This document shows positions 6,476-15,050 of a DNA stretch of 22,771 bases, piece by piece. A program made the translations under genes and the position numbers. The DNA is taken from the NCBI GenBank assembly GCA_046758065.1, contig JBHHZM010000045.1, positions 1-22,771 of the forward strand, in the 5' to 3' direction. The DNA comes from JBHHZM01 sp046758065 (GTDB lineage: Bacteria > Pseudomonadota > Alphaproteobacteria > JAAXGF01). The notes beneath the pieces were generated by a model. The model saw nothing but the letters and a program-made list of their open reading frames with translations. It was not told the DNA's origin and made no database searches. Within the stretch, counting starts at the first letter, position 1, and every line of letters starts with the position of its first letter.

Positions 6476-8443
6476 ATGACCCAACTGCAAGAGCAACCAT
6501 ACAGCGAGACCGTCGCGACCGGCGACGCGTCGGAGGATTCGTTCGACGTGCGGATCGACCGGGTCATCGAGGATGCGCGCGAGGCGCTCAAGGCCTTGCA
6601 GTCGGTCGAGGGTTACTGGCGCTTCGACCTCGAGGCGGATGCGACGATCCCCGCCGAGTTCATCCTGCTCCAGCATTTTCTCGACGAGATCGATCCCCAC
6701 GTCGAGACGCGACTCGCCGCCTACATCCGCGATCTCCAGGGAACTCACGGCGGCTGGCCGCTGTTTTACGACGGCGACTTCAACATTAGCTGCTCGGTCA
6801 AGGCGTACTTCGCGCTCAAGCTCGCCGGCGATTCGCCCGATGTGCCGCATATGCAACGCGCCCGCGAGGCGATCCTCGCTCATGGCGGCGCCGCGCGGGC
6901 GAACGTATTCACGCGCATCGCACTCGCGCTTTACAGTCAGGTGCCGTGGCGCGCCGTACCGGTGATGCCGGTCGAGATCATGCTCCTGCCGCGCTGGTTC
7001 CCGTTCCATCTGAGCAAGGTGTCATATTGGTCGCGCACGGTGATCGTGCCGCTGCTGATACTCATGGCGTTCCGGCCGCGGGCGCGCAATCCTCGCAGCG
7101 TCGACATACGGGAACTGTTCACGACGCCGCCCGAGAGAGAACGCAACTATTTCGCCAACCGCGGCCCGGTGGCCACCGCATTTCTCGCCATCGACCGGGT
7201 TCTGCGTCTCGTCGAGCCGTTGTTCCCGAGCGGTCATCGCCGGCGGGCAATCGATGCGGCGGAACGCTTCGTTCTCGAACGGCTCAACGGCGAGCATGGT
7301 TTGGGCGGTATTTTCCCCGCCATGGCCAATACGCTTATGGCGTTCGACTGTCTGGGTTACGGGCGTGACGATCCACACCGCAAAATTGCCAAACAGGCGG
7401 TCGACAACCTTCTCTCGCTTAAGAACGGCCAGGGTTTCTGCCAGCCCTGCCTGTCGCCGGTGTGGGACACCTGTCTCGCTTCGCAAGCCCTGATGGAGGC
7501 CGGCGAGCCCCCCGATTCGCCGGCCGTCAAGTCGGCGCTCGACTGGATGAAGGGCGAGCAGATTCTCGATGTGGCCGGCGACTGGGCCGAGCGCCGCCCG
7601 GACCTGCGGCCGGGCGGCTGGGCGTTCGAGTTCGCCAACCCGCATTATCCCGATATCGACGACAGTGCCGCTGTCCTCATGGCGATCGAACGGGCCGCCT
7701 CGCCTGATTACGCCGAGACCATCGACCGCGGCGTCGAGTGGATCGAAGGCATGCAGAGCGAGAACGGCGGCTGGGGTTCCTTCGACGTCGACAATACGTA
7801 CTTCTATTTGAACCATATTCCCTTTGCCGACCACGGCGCGCTGCTCGATCCGCCCACGGCCGACGTCACGGCGCGTTGTGTCGGCATGCTGTGTCAGTGC
7901 GGCTATGATCGCGACCATCCCGCCGTCGCCCGCGGTCTCGCCTACCTCAAGCGCGAGCAGGAGGCGGATGGATCGTGGTTCGGCCGTTGGGGCACCAACT
8001 ATATCTACGGCACCTGGTCGGTGCTTTCGACGTTCAATGTCGCCGACGAGGATCCGAACGAGCCCCATATCCGTCGCGCCGTGGATTGGCTCAAGCGCCG
8101 CCAGCAACCCGACGGTGGCTGGGGTGAGGACGGCGCCAGCTACTGGAGCGACAAGCGCAACCTGGTCAAGGCGAGCACGCCGTCGCAGACCGCTTGGGCG
8201 CTGCTCGGGCTTATGGCCGCGGGCGAGGTCAACAGCGAGGCGGTGCGCCGCGGCATCGCTTTTCTCACCGAGGCGCGGCGCTCGGGCGCCAACTGGGAAG
8301 AGAAGGAATACACTGCGGTCGGCTTCCCGCGCGTATTCTATCTCAAGTATCACGGCTACAGCGCCTACTTCCCACTGTGGGCGCTTGCCAGATACCGCAA
8401 CCTCCGGCGCGGTAACCGGCGGACCACGGCATACGGGATGTGA
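6476..8443 (+). CDS. shc: Squalene-hopene cyclase
   Basis: A 655-aa class II triterpene cyclase that folds squalene into hopene or hopanol at the cytoplasmic membrane. The catalytic acid motif D-I-D-D is at 393-396, followed by Ser rather than the commoner Thr. Several QW-type repeats are visible: GTHGGW, GEHGLGGIFP, QSENGGWGSFD, QEADGSWFGRWG and QQPDGGWGED. The hydrophobic segment near residues 165-205 (LLPRWFPFHLSKVSYWSR onward) is the expected membrane-dipping channel region. The start at 6476 is 40 nt after dxs and gives the normal N-terminus. The same frame stays open upstream into dxs, but that extension is not family-like. The ribosome binding site is weak. The stop overlaps the GTG start of hpnG by 4 nt, which implies translational coupling. 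Confidence 0.97.
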   Translation: MTQLQEQPYSETVATGDASEDSFDVRIDRVIEDAREALKALQSVEGYWRFDLEADATIPAEFILLQHFLDEIDPHVETRLAAYIRDLQGTHGGWPLFYDGDFNISCSVKAYFALKLAGDSPDVPHMQRAREAILAHGGAARANVFTRIALALYSQVPWRAVPVMPVEIMLLPRWFPFHLSKVSYWSRTVIVPLLILMAFRPRARNPRSVDIRELFTTPPERERNYFANRGPVATAFLAIDRVLRLVEPLFPSGHRRRAIDAAERFVLERLNGEHGLGGIFPAMANTLMAFDCLGYGRDDPHRKIAKQAVDNLLSLKNGQGFCQPCLSPVWDTCLASQALMEAGEPPDSPAVKSALDWMKGEQILDVAGDWAERRPDLRPGGWAFEFANPHYPDIDDSAAVLMAIERAASPDYAETIDRGVEWIEGMQSENGGWGSFDVDNTYFYLNHIPFADHGALLDPPTADVTARCVGMLCQCGYDRDHPAVARGLAYLKREQEADGSWFGRWGTNYIYGTWSVLSTFNVADEDPNEPHIRRAVDWLKRRQQPDGGWGEDGASYWSDKRNLVKASTPSQTAWALLGLMAAGEVNSEAVRRGIAFLTEARRSGANWEEKEYTAVGFPRVFYLKYHGYSAYFPLWALARYRNLRRGNRRTTAYGM

Positions 8444-9129
8444 ATCGCGTCGGGGTCGTCACCGGCATGGCGGCCGAGGCGCGATGCCTGCCTCGACCTG
8501 CGGCCGGCGACGGGCCTGTGGCGGTATGCTCGGGCGGCGATGCGGCGCGTGCCGTGGACTTGGCGCGTGAACTCGTCGCAAGCGGCGCCGAGGCGCTTCT
8601 CAGCTTCGGAATTGCCGGTGGGTTGGCACCGTCACTCGAAACCGGCGCCGTGGTCGTCGCCGACGCGGTGATCGGCATTGGCGGGACTCGTCGCGAAACC
8701 GATTCCGCGTGGCGCAAAGCGCTGTGCGACGCGCTTACCGTATTCGAACCGCGGGGTGGTGCGGTTGCCGGCAGTGCGCAAGCCGTTGTCTCGCCGCGCG
8801 CCAAGCGCGAACTGTTCGCGACCACCGACGCCTGCATCGTCGATCTCGAGAGCGAAGCGGTCGCCCGCGCGGCCGGCGACGGCGGCGTGCCGTTCGCCGT
8901 CTTGCGGGTGGTAGCCGATACGGCCGGCCGGACGCTGCCCGGTGCGGCTCTGGCTGGCCTTGGCGCCGGCGGCCGGCTGCGGCCCGGGGCGGTGCTTGCG
9001 GGTCTCGCGAAACGGCCCTGGGAGACGCCCGGCGTCGTCATGCTGGCGCGCGATACGGCGCGCGCGCTTGCGGTTCTCGGGCGTGCTGCGAGCGCTGTGG
9101 AGCCGCTACTCCGCCGCGGGCCGGCTTAG
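8440..9129 (+). CDS. hpnG: HpnG, adenosylhopane nucleosidase/phosphorylase
   Basis: A 229-aa protein of the purine nucleoside phosphorylase / MTAN fold. In hopanoid synthesis HpnG removes adenine from adenosylhopane to give the ribosyl(phosphate)-hopane intermediate for bacteriohopanetetrol. Visible features are the N-terminal VGVVTGMAAEA, the FGIAGGL glycine loop and the D135-L-E-S-E139 segment, which corresponds to the ribose-binding DxES region of the family. The gene starts with GTG inside the stop of shc (4-nt overlap). Its 3' end overlaps the end of the opposing hpnH by 24 bp, so there is no room for a terminator between them. Confidence 0.93.
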   Translation: MNRVGVVTGMAAEARCLPRPAAGDGPVAVCSGGDAARAVDLARELVASGAEALLSFGIAGGLAPSLETGAVVVADAVIGIGGTRRETDSAWRKALCDALTVFEPRGGAVAGSAQAVVSPRAKRELFATTDACIVDLESEAVARAAGDGGVPFAVLRVVADTAGRTLPGAALAGLGAGGRLRPGAVLAGLAKRPWETPGVVMLARDTARALAVLGRAASAVEPLLRRGPA

Positions 9130-10218
9130 TTCGAATCCAGGCGGGACATCGGGGACGAGCGCCGCGGGCCGGGCGTTGCCGAGGGGGATTTCCGGCGCCA
9201 TCGGCCCTTCGGTGCGCACCCCCCGGCGGCGCGCCATGAACGCCTTGAGCGGGTTGGAGACGGTGTCCGCGACGGCCGTCGCCTCATAGCCGCAGTGTGC
9301 CATGCAGTTGGCGCATTTCTCGTAGGCGCCCGTGCCGTAAAGATCCCACTCGGTCTCCTCCATCAGCTCGCGGAAACTCTGCGCGTAACCCTCGCCCAGC
9401 AGGTAGCAGGGGCGCTGCCAGCCGAAAACGCTCCGTGTCGGATTGCCCCAGGGCGTGCAGCGGTAGTCCTGATTGCCGGCGAGGAAGTCGAGAAAGAGGA
9501 TGGAATGGTTGAGCGGCCAGTTGCGGCCCCGGCCAAGGCGGAAGATATCGCGGAACAGGTTCTTGGTCCTGCCGCGGGCGAGAAAACTTTCCTGGTCGGG
9601 CGCCTTTTCGTACTGAAATCCGGGGGATACCGTGATGCCCTCGACGCCAAGCTCGGTCACGTAGTTGAAGAACGCGGCCACGTCGGGCGCTGTCGCATCG
9701 GAGAACAGGGTGCAGTTGACATTGGTGCGGAAGCCTTTCTCGCGTGCGATCTTGATCGCATCCACGGCCCGGTCGAAGACGCCGGATTGGCAGACGGCGG
9801 CGTCATGCGTCTCGCGCAACCCATCGAGATGGATCGAGAAGGTGAAGTAGGGGCTCGGCTCGAAGAGGTGCAGCTTTTTCTTGAGCAGAAGCGCATTGGT
9901 GCAGAGGTAGACGAAGCGCTTTCGTGCGAGGATGCCGGCGACGATTTCGCCGATTTCGGGATGGATTAGCGGCTCGCCGCCGGGAATCGAGACGACCGGG
10001 GCGCCGCATTCGTCGACTGCGGTGAGACAGTCGGCGACGCTAAGCCGCATGTCGAGGATATGTTTAGGGTACTGGATTTTGCCGCACCCGGCGCAGGCGA
10101 GGTTGCAGCGAAACAGCGGTTCGAGCATGAGGACGAGCGGATAGCGTTTCGTCCCGGTGAGGTGCCGCTTGAGGATGTAGGCCCCGACTCGGACCTGCTG
10201 GATCAGGGGAATTCCCAC
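9106..10218 (-). CDS. hpnH: HpnH, radical SAM adenosylhopane synthase
   Basis: A 370-aa radical SAM enzyme that adds the 5'-deoxyadenosyl group to diploptene, giving adenosylhopane, the first step of C35 hopanoid side-chain synthesis. The cluster-binding C38-x3-C42-x2-C45 motif lies in RCNLACAGC. The SIPGGEPL segment is the GGE-like SAM-binding motif. A second Cys-rich segment near the C-terminus (CANCMAHCGYE) is typical for HpnH. The GTG start at 10218 gives the standard N-terminus MGIPLIQQ. A GGAGGA lies 13 nt upstream, which is rather far. The gene follows ispH with a 30-nt gap on the same strand, so the two form an operon. It converges on hpnG, unlike the more usual co-directional hpnG-hpnH layout. 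Confidence 0.96.
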   Translation of the reverse strand: MGIPLIQQVRVGAYILKRHLTGTKRYPLVLMLEPLFRCNLACAGCGKIQYPKHILDMRLSVADCLTAVDECGAPVVSIPGGEPLIHPEIGEIVAGILARKRFVYLCTNALLLKKKLHLFEPSPYFTFSIHLDGLRETHDAAVCQSGVFDRAVDAIKIAREKGFRTNVNCTLFSDATAPDVAAFFNYVTELGVEGITVSPGFQYEKAPDQESFLARGRTKNLFRDIFRLGRGRNWPLNHSILFLDFLAGNQDYRCTPWGNPTRSVFGWQRPCYLLGEGYAQSFRELMEETEWDLYGTGAYEKCANCMAHCGYEATAVADTVSNPLKAFMARRRGVRTEGPMAPEIPLGNARPAALVPDVPPGFELSRPAAE

Positions 10219-10248
10219 GGTCGTTTCGCTTTCCTCCGCTTTTTCGCG

Positions 10249-11175
10249 TCAGTCGCCGCCGAGTTCGGGCGGCATCTTGAAATGGACCTGCTCCTCAACG
10301 CCGTCAAGCTGCTCGACCTCGATCTCCTTCATGTCACGCAAGTGCTCGACCACATGCTGCACCAGGATCTCGGGCGCCGAGGCGCCGGCGGTGATGCCGA
10401 CCGATCCGACCCCGGCGAACCACGACGGGTCGATCGAGTCGGGATCGTCGATCAGATAGGTCGGAATCTCGGCCTCCTCGCCGATCTCGCGCAAGCGGTT
10501 CGAGTTCGAGCTGTTCTGCGAGCCAATGACGAGGATGAGATCGACCTCCTCGGCAAGCCGGTAGATCGCCAGCTGGCGATTCTGCGTCGCGTAGCAGATA
10601 TCACGCAGGCTGGGACCGACGATTCCGGGAAAGCGCGCATCGAGCGCGTCGATGACATCGCGGGTGTCGTCGACGCTCAGCGTCGTTTGGGTGACGTAAG
10701 AAACCTTGGTCGGATTCTTGAGTTCAAGCCCGGCCACGTCGTCCACCGTCGAGACCAGGTGTACGCCGCCGTTGACCCGGCCGCGCGTGCCTTCGACTTC
10801 GGGGTGTCCGTCGTGTCCGATGAGAACGACCTCGTGACCGGCGCGCTCGTACTTCTGCGCCTCCTTGTGCACCTTGGCGACCAGCGGACAGGTCGCGTCG
10901 ATCACCGGCAGACCGCGCGCCGCCGCTTTGTCCGCGACCTTTTGCGAGACGCCGTGCGCGCTGAAGACGGTGATCGCGCCGTCGGGTATCTCGTCGATCT
11001 CGTCGACGAAGCAGGCGCCCTTCGAGCGCAGATCCGCGACGACGTACTTGTTGTGGACAATCTCGTGGCGCACGTAGACGGGCGGACCGTAAATCTCCAG
11101 GGCGCGCTCGACGATGGCGATAGCGCGCTCGACGCCAGCGCAAAAACCCCGGGGCTGAGCAAGTACAACTTTCAT
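10249..11175 (-). CDS. ispH: 4-hydroxy-3-methylbut-2-enyl diphosphate reductase
   Basis: The last enzyme of the MEP pathway, an iron-sulfur protein that reduces HMBPP to IPP and DMAPP. The three cluster cysteines are present: C12 in QPRGFCAGV, C96 in DATCPLV and C194 in CYATQNRQ. The catalytic EIVHN and SNSNRL segments are also visible. The ATG at 11175 gives 308 aa beginning MKVVLAQPRGFC, the usual IspH start. A TTG at 11274 could add 33 residues but would lie inside the predicted promoter, so it is rejected. The ribosome binding site is weak. It is followed by hpnH after 30 nt. Together with dxs it places the first and last MEP steps within the hopanoid locus. Confidence 0.97.
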   Translation of the reverse strand: MKVVLAQPRGFCAGVERAIAIVERALEIYGPPVYVRHEIVHNKYVVADLRSKGACFVDEIDEIPDGAITVFSAHGVSQKVADKAAARGLPVIDATCPLVAKVHKEAQKYERAGHEVVLIGHDGHPEVEGTRGRVNGGVHLVSTVDDVAGLELKNPTKVSYVTQTTLSVDDTRDVIDALDARFPGIVGPSLRDICYATQNRQLAIYRLAEEVDLILVIGSQNSSNSNRLREIGEEAEIPTYLIDDPDSIDPSWFAGVGSVGITAGASAPEILVQHVVEHLRDMKEIEVEQLDGVEEQVHFKMPPELGGD

Positions 11176-11270
11176 CGGACTCGTTCTCGAACCTACCCGT
11201 TGTTCTGCCCGGTTGTGATTCAAAGCTCGCATGACTTTGATTCTTTCCGGGAAATGTTTGATTTCCCACT

Positions 11271-11300
11271 CCAATAGGGGCGGCGTTCGGTTGTTGTCAA
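11271..11300 (-). promoter_or_regulatory. Promoter for ispH-hpnH
   Basis: Read on the - strand, a perfect TTGACA (11295-11300) is followed after 18 nt by TATTGG (11271-11276). It lies about 95 nt upstream of the ispH ATG and within the 223-nt gap after hpnN. The -35 is excellent and the -10 is weak. Confidence 0.5.
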
Positions 11301-11350
11301 CCGCGAAGAAGCCGGCCGTGCATCAGAATTTCGTGACTCCCGCACACGGT

Positions 11351-11374
11351 TTCCGGCGACCGGCGGCGCCGGAA
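11351..11374 (-). terminator. Hairpin after hpnN
   Basis: TTCCGGC and GCCGGAA form a perfect 7-bp stem with a 10-nt GC-rich loop, beginning 24 nt after the hpnN stop. On the - strand no T-run follows, so it may be a weak or factor-dependent terminator, or only a structured 3' end. Confidence 0.35.
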
Positions 11375-11398
11375 CGTGAGATTCCGCCGACCGTTGCC

Positions 11399-14032
11399 TC
11401 AGCCCGTTTCCCGCCATTGGCGCGCGCGCAGCAGGGCGGGAAACACGACGAGCGTCGAAATCAGCGTAAACGTGACGCCGATGGCGAGAAGCGTGCCCAT
11501 GCTCGCCGCTCCGCGGTGGGAAGAGACGATGAGACTGCCAAAGCTGCAAATCGTCGTCAGCCCACTGATCACGACGCCGCGCGCGGTGCTGGTATGCAGG
11601 ATGCCGGCCTGCGCCTGGGGATCGATGCGGTAACGATGCAGCAAATGAATGGCGCTATCGACGCCGATGCCGAGAAGTAGCGGCAGCACGATGACGTTGG
11701 CGAAGTTGAAGGGAATGTCGAATACCACCGACGCGGCGCCGGTCAACAATGCCGCGAGAAGCAGCGGTGCGAGCACGAGCAGCGCGTCGATTACCCGACG
11801 AGTCAGCGCCAGTATGAGCAGAACGATCGCCGCCACCGCCGAAACGAGCGCCTGCTGGAAGGCGCGAACCACCGCATCTCCCGATTCGAGAATCGATTGC
11901 GGATCGCCGACGGCGTCCGACGTCACGCTGCGCACCGCCTCGACGAAGCGCCGTAACGCCCGATCGTTCGCCATGTCGTCGCGCGGGAATATCTGAACAC
12001 GCACGCGCCCGTCGCTTGCAACATGTCGTTCGATCAGCGCTTCGGGAAGGTCGTTCAGGGTGATGGGCTCGCTCGCTTCGAGCGACGTAAACAGGCGGTG
12101 CAAGCGCTTGGGGAAGGTGCCGAGCAGGCTGCGCTCAAGCGGTTCCAACGGAATCTCCGCGGATTCGAGCCGCGTCAGATCGGCGGCAAGGCGATGAGCC
12201 GCGAGCGCGACGCCGGGTGCGATGTCGCCCGATTCCAGCCAGTCGTCGAGCGCCGTCCTGAGGGCGTACGCCGCCTTCCGCCGCGCGCTCTCGTCCGCTG
12301 GGGGCAGTGCCTGCGCCGTCGCCGGCGGCGGGCCCATGAAAAAGGCCATATCCTCGATCAGGGCAAGCTTCTCATCTTGCGCATCGGGCACGAAGTCGGC
12401 GATGGTCACCGCCTTGTCGACCTCGGCCAGCGTCTCGAGGCGGGCAGCCAACCTCTCGGCGGCCGCCAAGCTGGGAGCGAGCACGTTGAGCGACCATGGC
12501 GACCGGCCTTTTTGCGCGAGGAGGTCGCGCAAGGCAATCACCGACTCGGCCTTCGCATCGTGCAGATTGAGAGGATTGAAGTCGAAGCGAACTTGTGTCG
12601 TCGTGGTGAGCGCCGTCAGCCCGAGTACAAGCGCGGCGACCAACACCGCTCGGCGGCCCCATGTCGGCAGGCCGGCGAACGATCGCACGGCGGCGCCATC
12701 GCCAAGGTTCGGATTGTGCTTGGGCAGGGGCATCGCCGCGAGAATCGCCGGCAGCACCGTGAGGTTGGCGAACAGGGCGATGAACATGCCGACGCCGGCG
12801 ATCAGCCCGAGCTCGGAGACGCCCGTATAATCGGTCGGAATGAAGACGAAGAAGCCTGCCGCCGTGGTCGCGGCGCAAAGCACCAGTGCGCACCCCACCT
12901 CGGGCCCGGCACGCAAAAGGGCGTCGCCGGCCGGCCGGCCGGCAACGATGAATTCGCGGTAGCGCAAACAGAGATGGATACTGAAATCGATGCCGAGTCC
13001 GATGAACAGCACGGCGAAGGCGACGGAAACGAGATTGAGTTCGCCGATGGCGGCGGTGGCGAAGGCGGCCGTCCAGACGAGTCCAACCGCCAGGGTGGCG
13101 AGCGCGGCGCCCACCAGTCTGATGGAGCGCAGTCCGAACACGAGCACGAGCGCGACGAGGACAAAAGAAAGCGGCGCAGCGATGCTGGCCCCATCCCGGG
13201 CGCTCTCGAGCTGATCGTGGTTGAGGGCGACACTGCCCGTAAGTCTGACGCGAACGCCGTTTTCCGGAGAGAAACCCAGTTCACGCACCAGGCTCCGCAC
13301 CCTGTCCAACGCCTTGGTCTGAGGTTCGAGGCGGCTGAAATCGAGGCGCGGCTGCACCAGCACGATGCGCCGGCGATCCTCGACCGTTGGAGAAGTCCCG
13401 GTGATCACTTCCTGCCAGGAGAGGCTATGAGGACGCCCCTCCAGGGTTGCTTCGATGGCCGTGGCGAGGCGATCGAAGGCGCGGGTGATGTCGAAACCGG
13501 AGTCATCGCCCTCACGCCGTTCGGCAATCAACTGCTCGATCTCGCCGAACAGGCGCCGCAAGCTGGTATCCTCGGCGAGCGCCATCAGGAGAGGCTGGAC
13601 GCCGGCGAGATTGTCGGCGAGATCGCCGAGTTCCTCGGGGCTCAGATAGAGCAGACTGTTCCTGACAAAAAACGGATCGCCCTCCGGCCGGTAGACGCTC
13701 TTGAAGCTGCCGGTGTCGGCTGCGAGTCGATCGGCGAGGGCAGCGGCGGCATCTTCGGCGAGGTCGGGGGTGTCGCCGTCGATGACAATGGCAAGCACGT
13801 CGGTAAACTGAGGAAAGGCGCGATCATAATCGTCGACGGCCTTCCGGAACGGCAGATCGTCGTTAATCATCCCGGCGGTGTCGGTGTTTATGGTCAGGTT
13901 GCCGGCGCTGTAAACGAGAGCCGCCAGCGCCGTCGCCAGCGAAAGCGCGATCACCGACCAGGCGCGGCGTTGGACGCCGCCAATCCAGCGGAAAATCCAG
14001 CGGCCGATGGTTGATCGGATGAGGTGGTCCAC
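11399..14032 (-). CDS. hpnN: HpnN, RND/MMPL-family hopanoid exporter
   Basis: An 877-aa inner-membrane RND-superfamily transporter of the hopanoid HpnN type, thought to move hopanoids from the inner toward the outer membrane. It has the expected two-fold plan. An N-terminal membrane helix (about 27-45) is followed by a large periplasmic loop and a first helix bundle containing FIGLGIDFSIHL (D349). A second periplasmic loop and a second bundle with LLGIGVDSAIHLLHRY (D792) follow. The start is GTG at 14032, which gives the MDHLIRSTIGRWIFRWI N-terminus; a GGGAG lies 11 nt upstream. The length is normal for HpnN. It is divergent from hpnM and upstream of ispH-hpnH on the same strand, although a separate ispH promoter and a hairpin suggest separate transcripts. 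Confidence 0.92.
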   Translation of the reverse strand: MDHLIRSTIGRWIFRWIGGVQRRAWSVIALSLATALAALVYSAGNLTINTDTAGMINDDLPFRKAVDDYDRAFPQFTDVLAIVIDGDTPDLAEDAAAALADRLAADTGSFKSVYRPEGDPFFVRNSLLYLSPEELGDLADNLAGVQPLLMALAEDTSLRRLFGEIEQLIAERREGDDSGFDITRAFDRLATAIEATLEGRPHSLSWQEVITGTSPTVEDRRRIVLVQPRLDFSRLEPQTKALDRVRSLVRELGFSPENGVRVRLTGSVALNHDQLESARDGASIAAPLSFVLVALVLVFGLRSIRLVGAALATLAVGLVWTAAFATAAIGELNLVSVAFAVLFIGLGIDFSIHLCLRYREFIVAGRPAGDALLRAGPEVGCALVLCAATTAAGFFVFIPTDYTGVSELGLIAGVGMFIALFANLTVLPAILAAMPLPKHNPNLGDGAAVRSFAGLPTWGRRAVLVAALVLGLTALTTTTQVRFDFNPLNLHDAKAESVIALRDLLAQKGRSPWSLNVLAPSLAAAERLAARLETLAEVDKAVTIADFVPDAQDEKLALIEDMAFFMGPPPATAQALPPADESARRKAAYALRTALDDWLESGDIAPGVALAAHRLAADLTRLESAEIPLEPLERSLLGTFPKRLHRLFTSLEASEPITLNDLPEALIERHVASDGRVRVQIFPRDDMANDRALRRFVEAVRSVTSDAVGDPQSILESGDAVVRAFQQALVSAVAAIVLLILALTRRVIDALLVLAPLLLAALLTGAASVVFDIPFNFANVIVLPLLLGIGVDSAIHLLHRYRIDPQAQAGILHTSTARGVVISGLTTICSFGSLIVSSHRGAASMGTLLAIGVTFTLISTLVVFPALLRARQWRETG

Positions 14033-14125
14033 GTTAGGGGCGGCTCCCAGGGAAGATCAGCGACGGCAAGGCACTACACGACGCCGGTTCTCGTGGCAAG
14101 GGGCGTGCCCGGCGTCGGCGTACAC

Positions 14126-14154
14126 TTGCTCACGTTTTTTCGGAATTATATACG
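14126..14154. promoter_or_regulatory. Divergent promoter region of hpnN and hpnM
   Basis: The 196-nt gap between the two starts contains an AT-rich core. On the - strand a perfect TATAAT (14145-14150) lies about 112 nt before hpnN, without a clear -35. On the + strand TTGCTC (14126-14131) and TATACG (14149-14154) are 17 nt apart and lie before hpnM. The two -10 elements overlap, so the promoters would compete or share a regulator. Confidence 0.4.
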
Positions 14155-14228
14155 TTTTTGATCTGTTAGACTTCACGTTTCGGTACATGTCCCGGTTTCC
14201 TTACGCTTCGTTCTTGCGGGTTGAGAGT

Positions 14229-14846
14229 ATGCGCAGTTCCCGGTTTTGTTTCGTTGTCCTTGCCATCGTGCTTGCCGTGACCCCGCGCGCCTTCGCCGCG
14301 GAAACGACCGCGAACGACGTTGTTTCGGCGCTCCATGCCTCGCTGCTCAAGGTCATGAAAGATGCCGGCCGGCTCGGCTTCGAGGGCCGGCGCGCTTACC
14401 TTGCGCCGGTGGTCGCCGCAACGTTCGACATCGCGCTCATCGCGCGCAGCGCCACCGGTCGGCACTGGAAAAGTCTCACCGAGGCGGAACGCAAGAGCCT
14501 GATCGAAAAGATCGGGGCGCTCACCGTCGCGAGCTACGCGGCGCGCTTCGACGGATACTCGGGTGAGAAGTTCCGCGTGATCTCGGACAAGCCGGCGCCG
14601 CGGCACACCATGTTCGTCAACACCGAGATCATCAAGAGCAACGGCGAGCCGGTTCAGATCAACTACCTCCTGCGTTCCACCAAGAGCGGTTGGCGCATCG
14701 TCGACGTCTACCTCAAGGGCATCTACAGTGAGCTTGCGCTCAAGCGTTCGGAATACACCGCCGTGATCAAGCAACGCGGTGTCAAGGGGCTGCTCGCCGC
14801 GATCGACGCGAAAATCGCCGACCTCGCCAACCAAGCGCCCGACTGA
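14229..14846 (+). CDS. hpnM: HpnM, MlaC/Ttg2-like periplasmic protein of hopanoid loci
   Basis: A 205-aa secreted protein of the MlaC / toluene-tolerance Ttg2 family; members beside hpnN are called HpnM. The start at 14229 gives a clean Sec signal (MRSSRF, hydrophobic core, cleavage after A-F-A near residue 23). The frame is open further upstream to 14007, but that would bury the signal peptide and overlap hpnN. The mature domain shows family segments such as FDIALIARSATGRHWKSL, YAARFDGYSGEKF and GWRIVDVYLKGIYSEL. MlaC proteins carry lipids across the periplasm, so a hopanoid or phospholipid shuttle role is a reasonable inference. It is divergent from hpnN, with which it probably works. Confidence 0.9.
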   Translation: MRSSRFCFVVLAIVLAVTPRAFAAETTANDVVSALHASLLKVMKDAGRLGFEGRRAYLAPVVAATFDIALIARSATGRHWKSLTEAERKSLIEKIGALTVASYAARFDGYSGEKFRVISDKPAPRHTMFVNTEIIKSNGEPVQINYLLRSTKSGWRIVDVYLKGIYSELALKRSEYTAVIKQRGVKGLLAAIDAKIADLANQAPD

Positions 14847-15050
14847 GCGGGGCTCTCCGGGTTCGGCGGTTGGTCGGGCCCTGCCCGCGTGTTCCACTTC
14901 ATTCCCGGGAATCGACGTGATTGCCATCCCCGCGATGCGGCCGGCACGTCCGCATGGCAGCGTTGCGAAGGTTGCGCGGCTCGATCCGGCGCAGCCCGGG
15001 TAGGATTCACGCTTCGCTGGCCAAGCATAGGGGGTTCCGGCAGGAAGCGC

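Noticed and set aside
4681..6591. 636-codon open frame on the - strand opposite dxs
   Set aside because: Shadow of dxs; it runs past the dxs-shc junction and has no family features.
11176..11274. 33-residue N-terminal extension of IspH from TTG 11274
   Set aside because: It would begin inside the predicted -10 element, and the normal IspH start is at 11175.
12023..14014. 663-codon open frame on the + strand opposite hpnN
   Set aside because: Charged low-complexity shadow of a high-GC gene, with no start signal and no recognisable domain.
14901..14912. Perfect 12-bp palindrome ATTCCCGGGAAT between hpnM and the EamA gene
   Set aside because: Short, with no adjacent promoter elements, so it could occur by chance.
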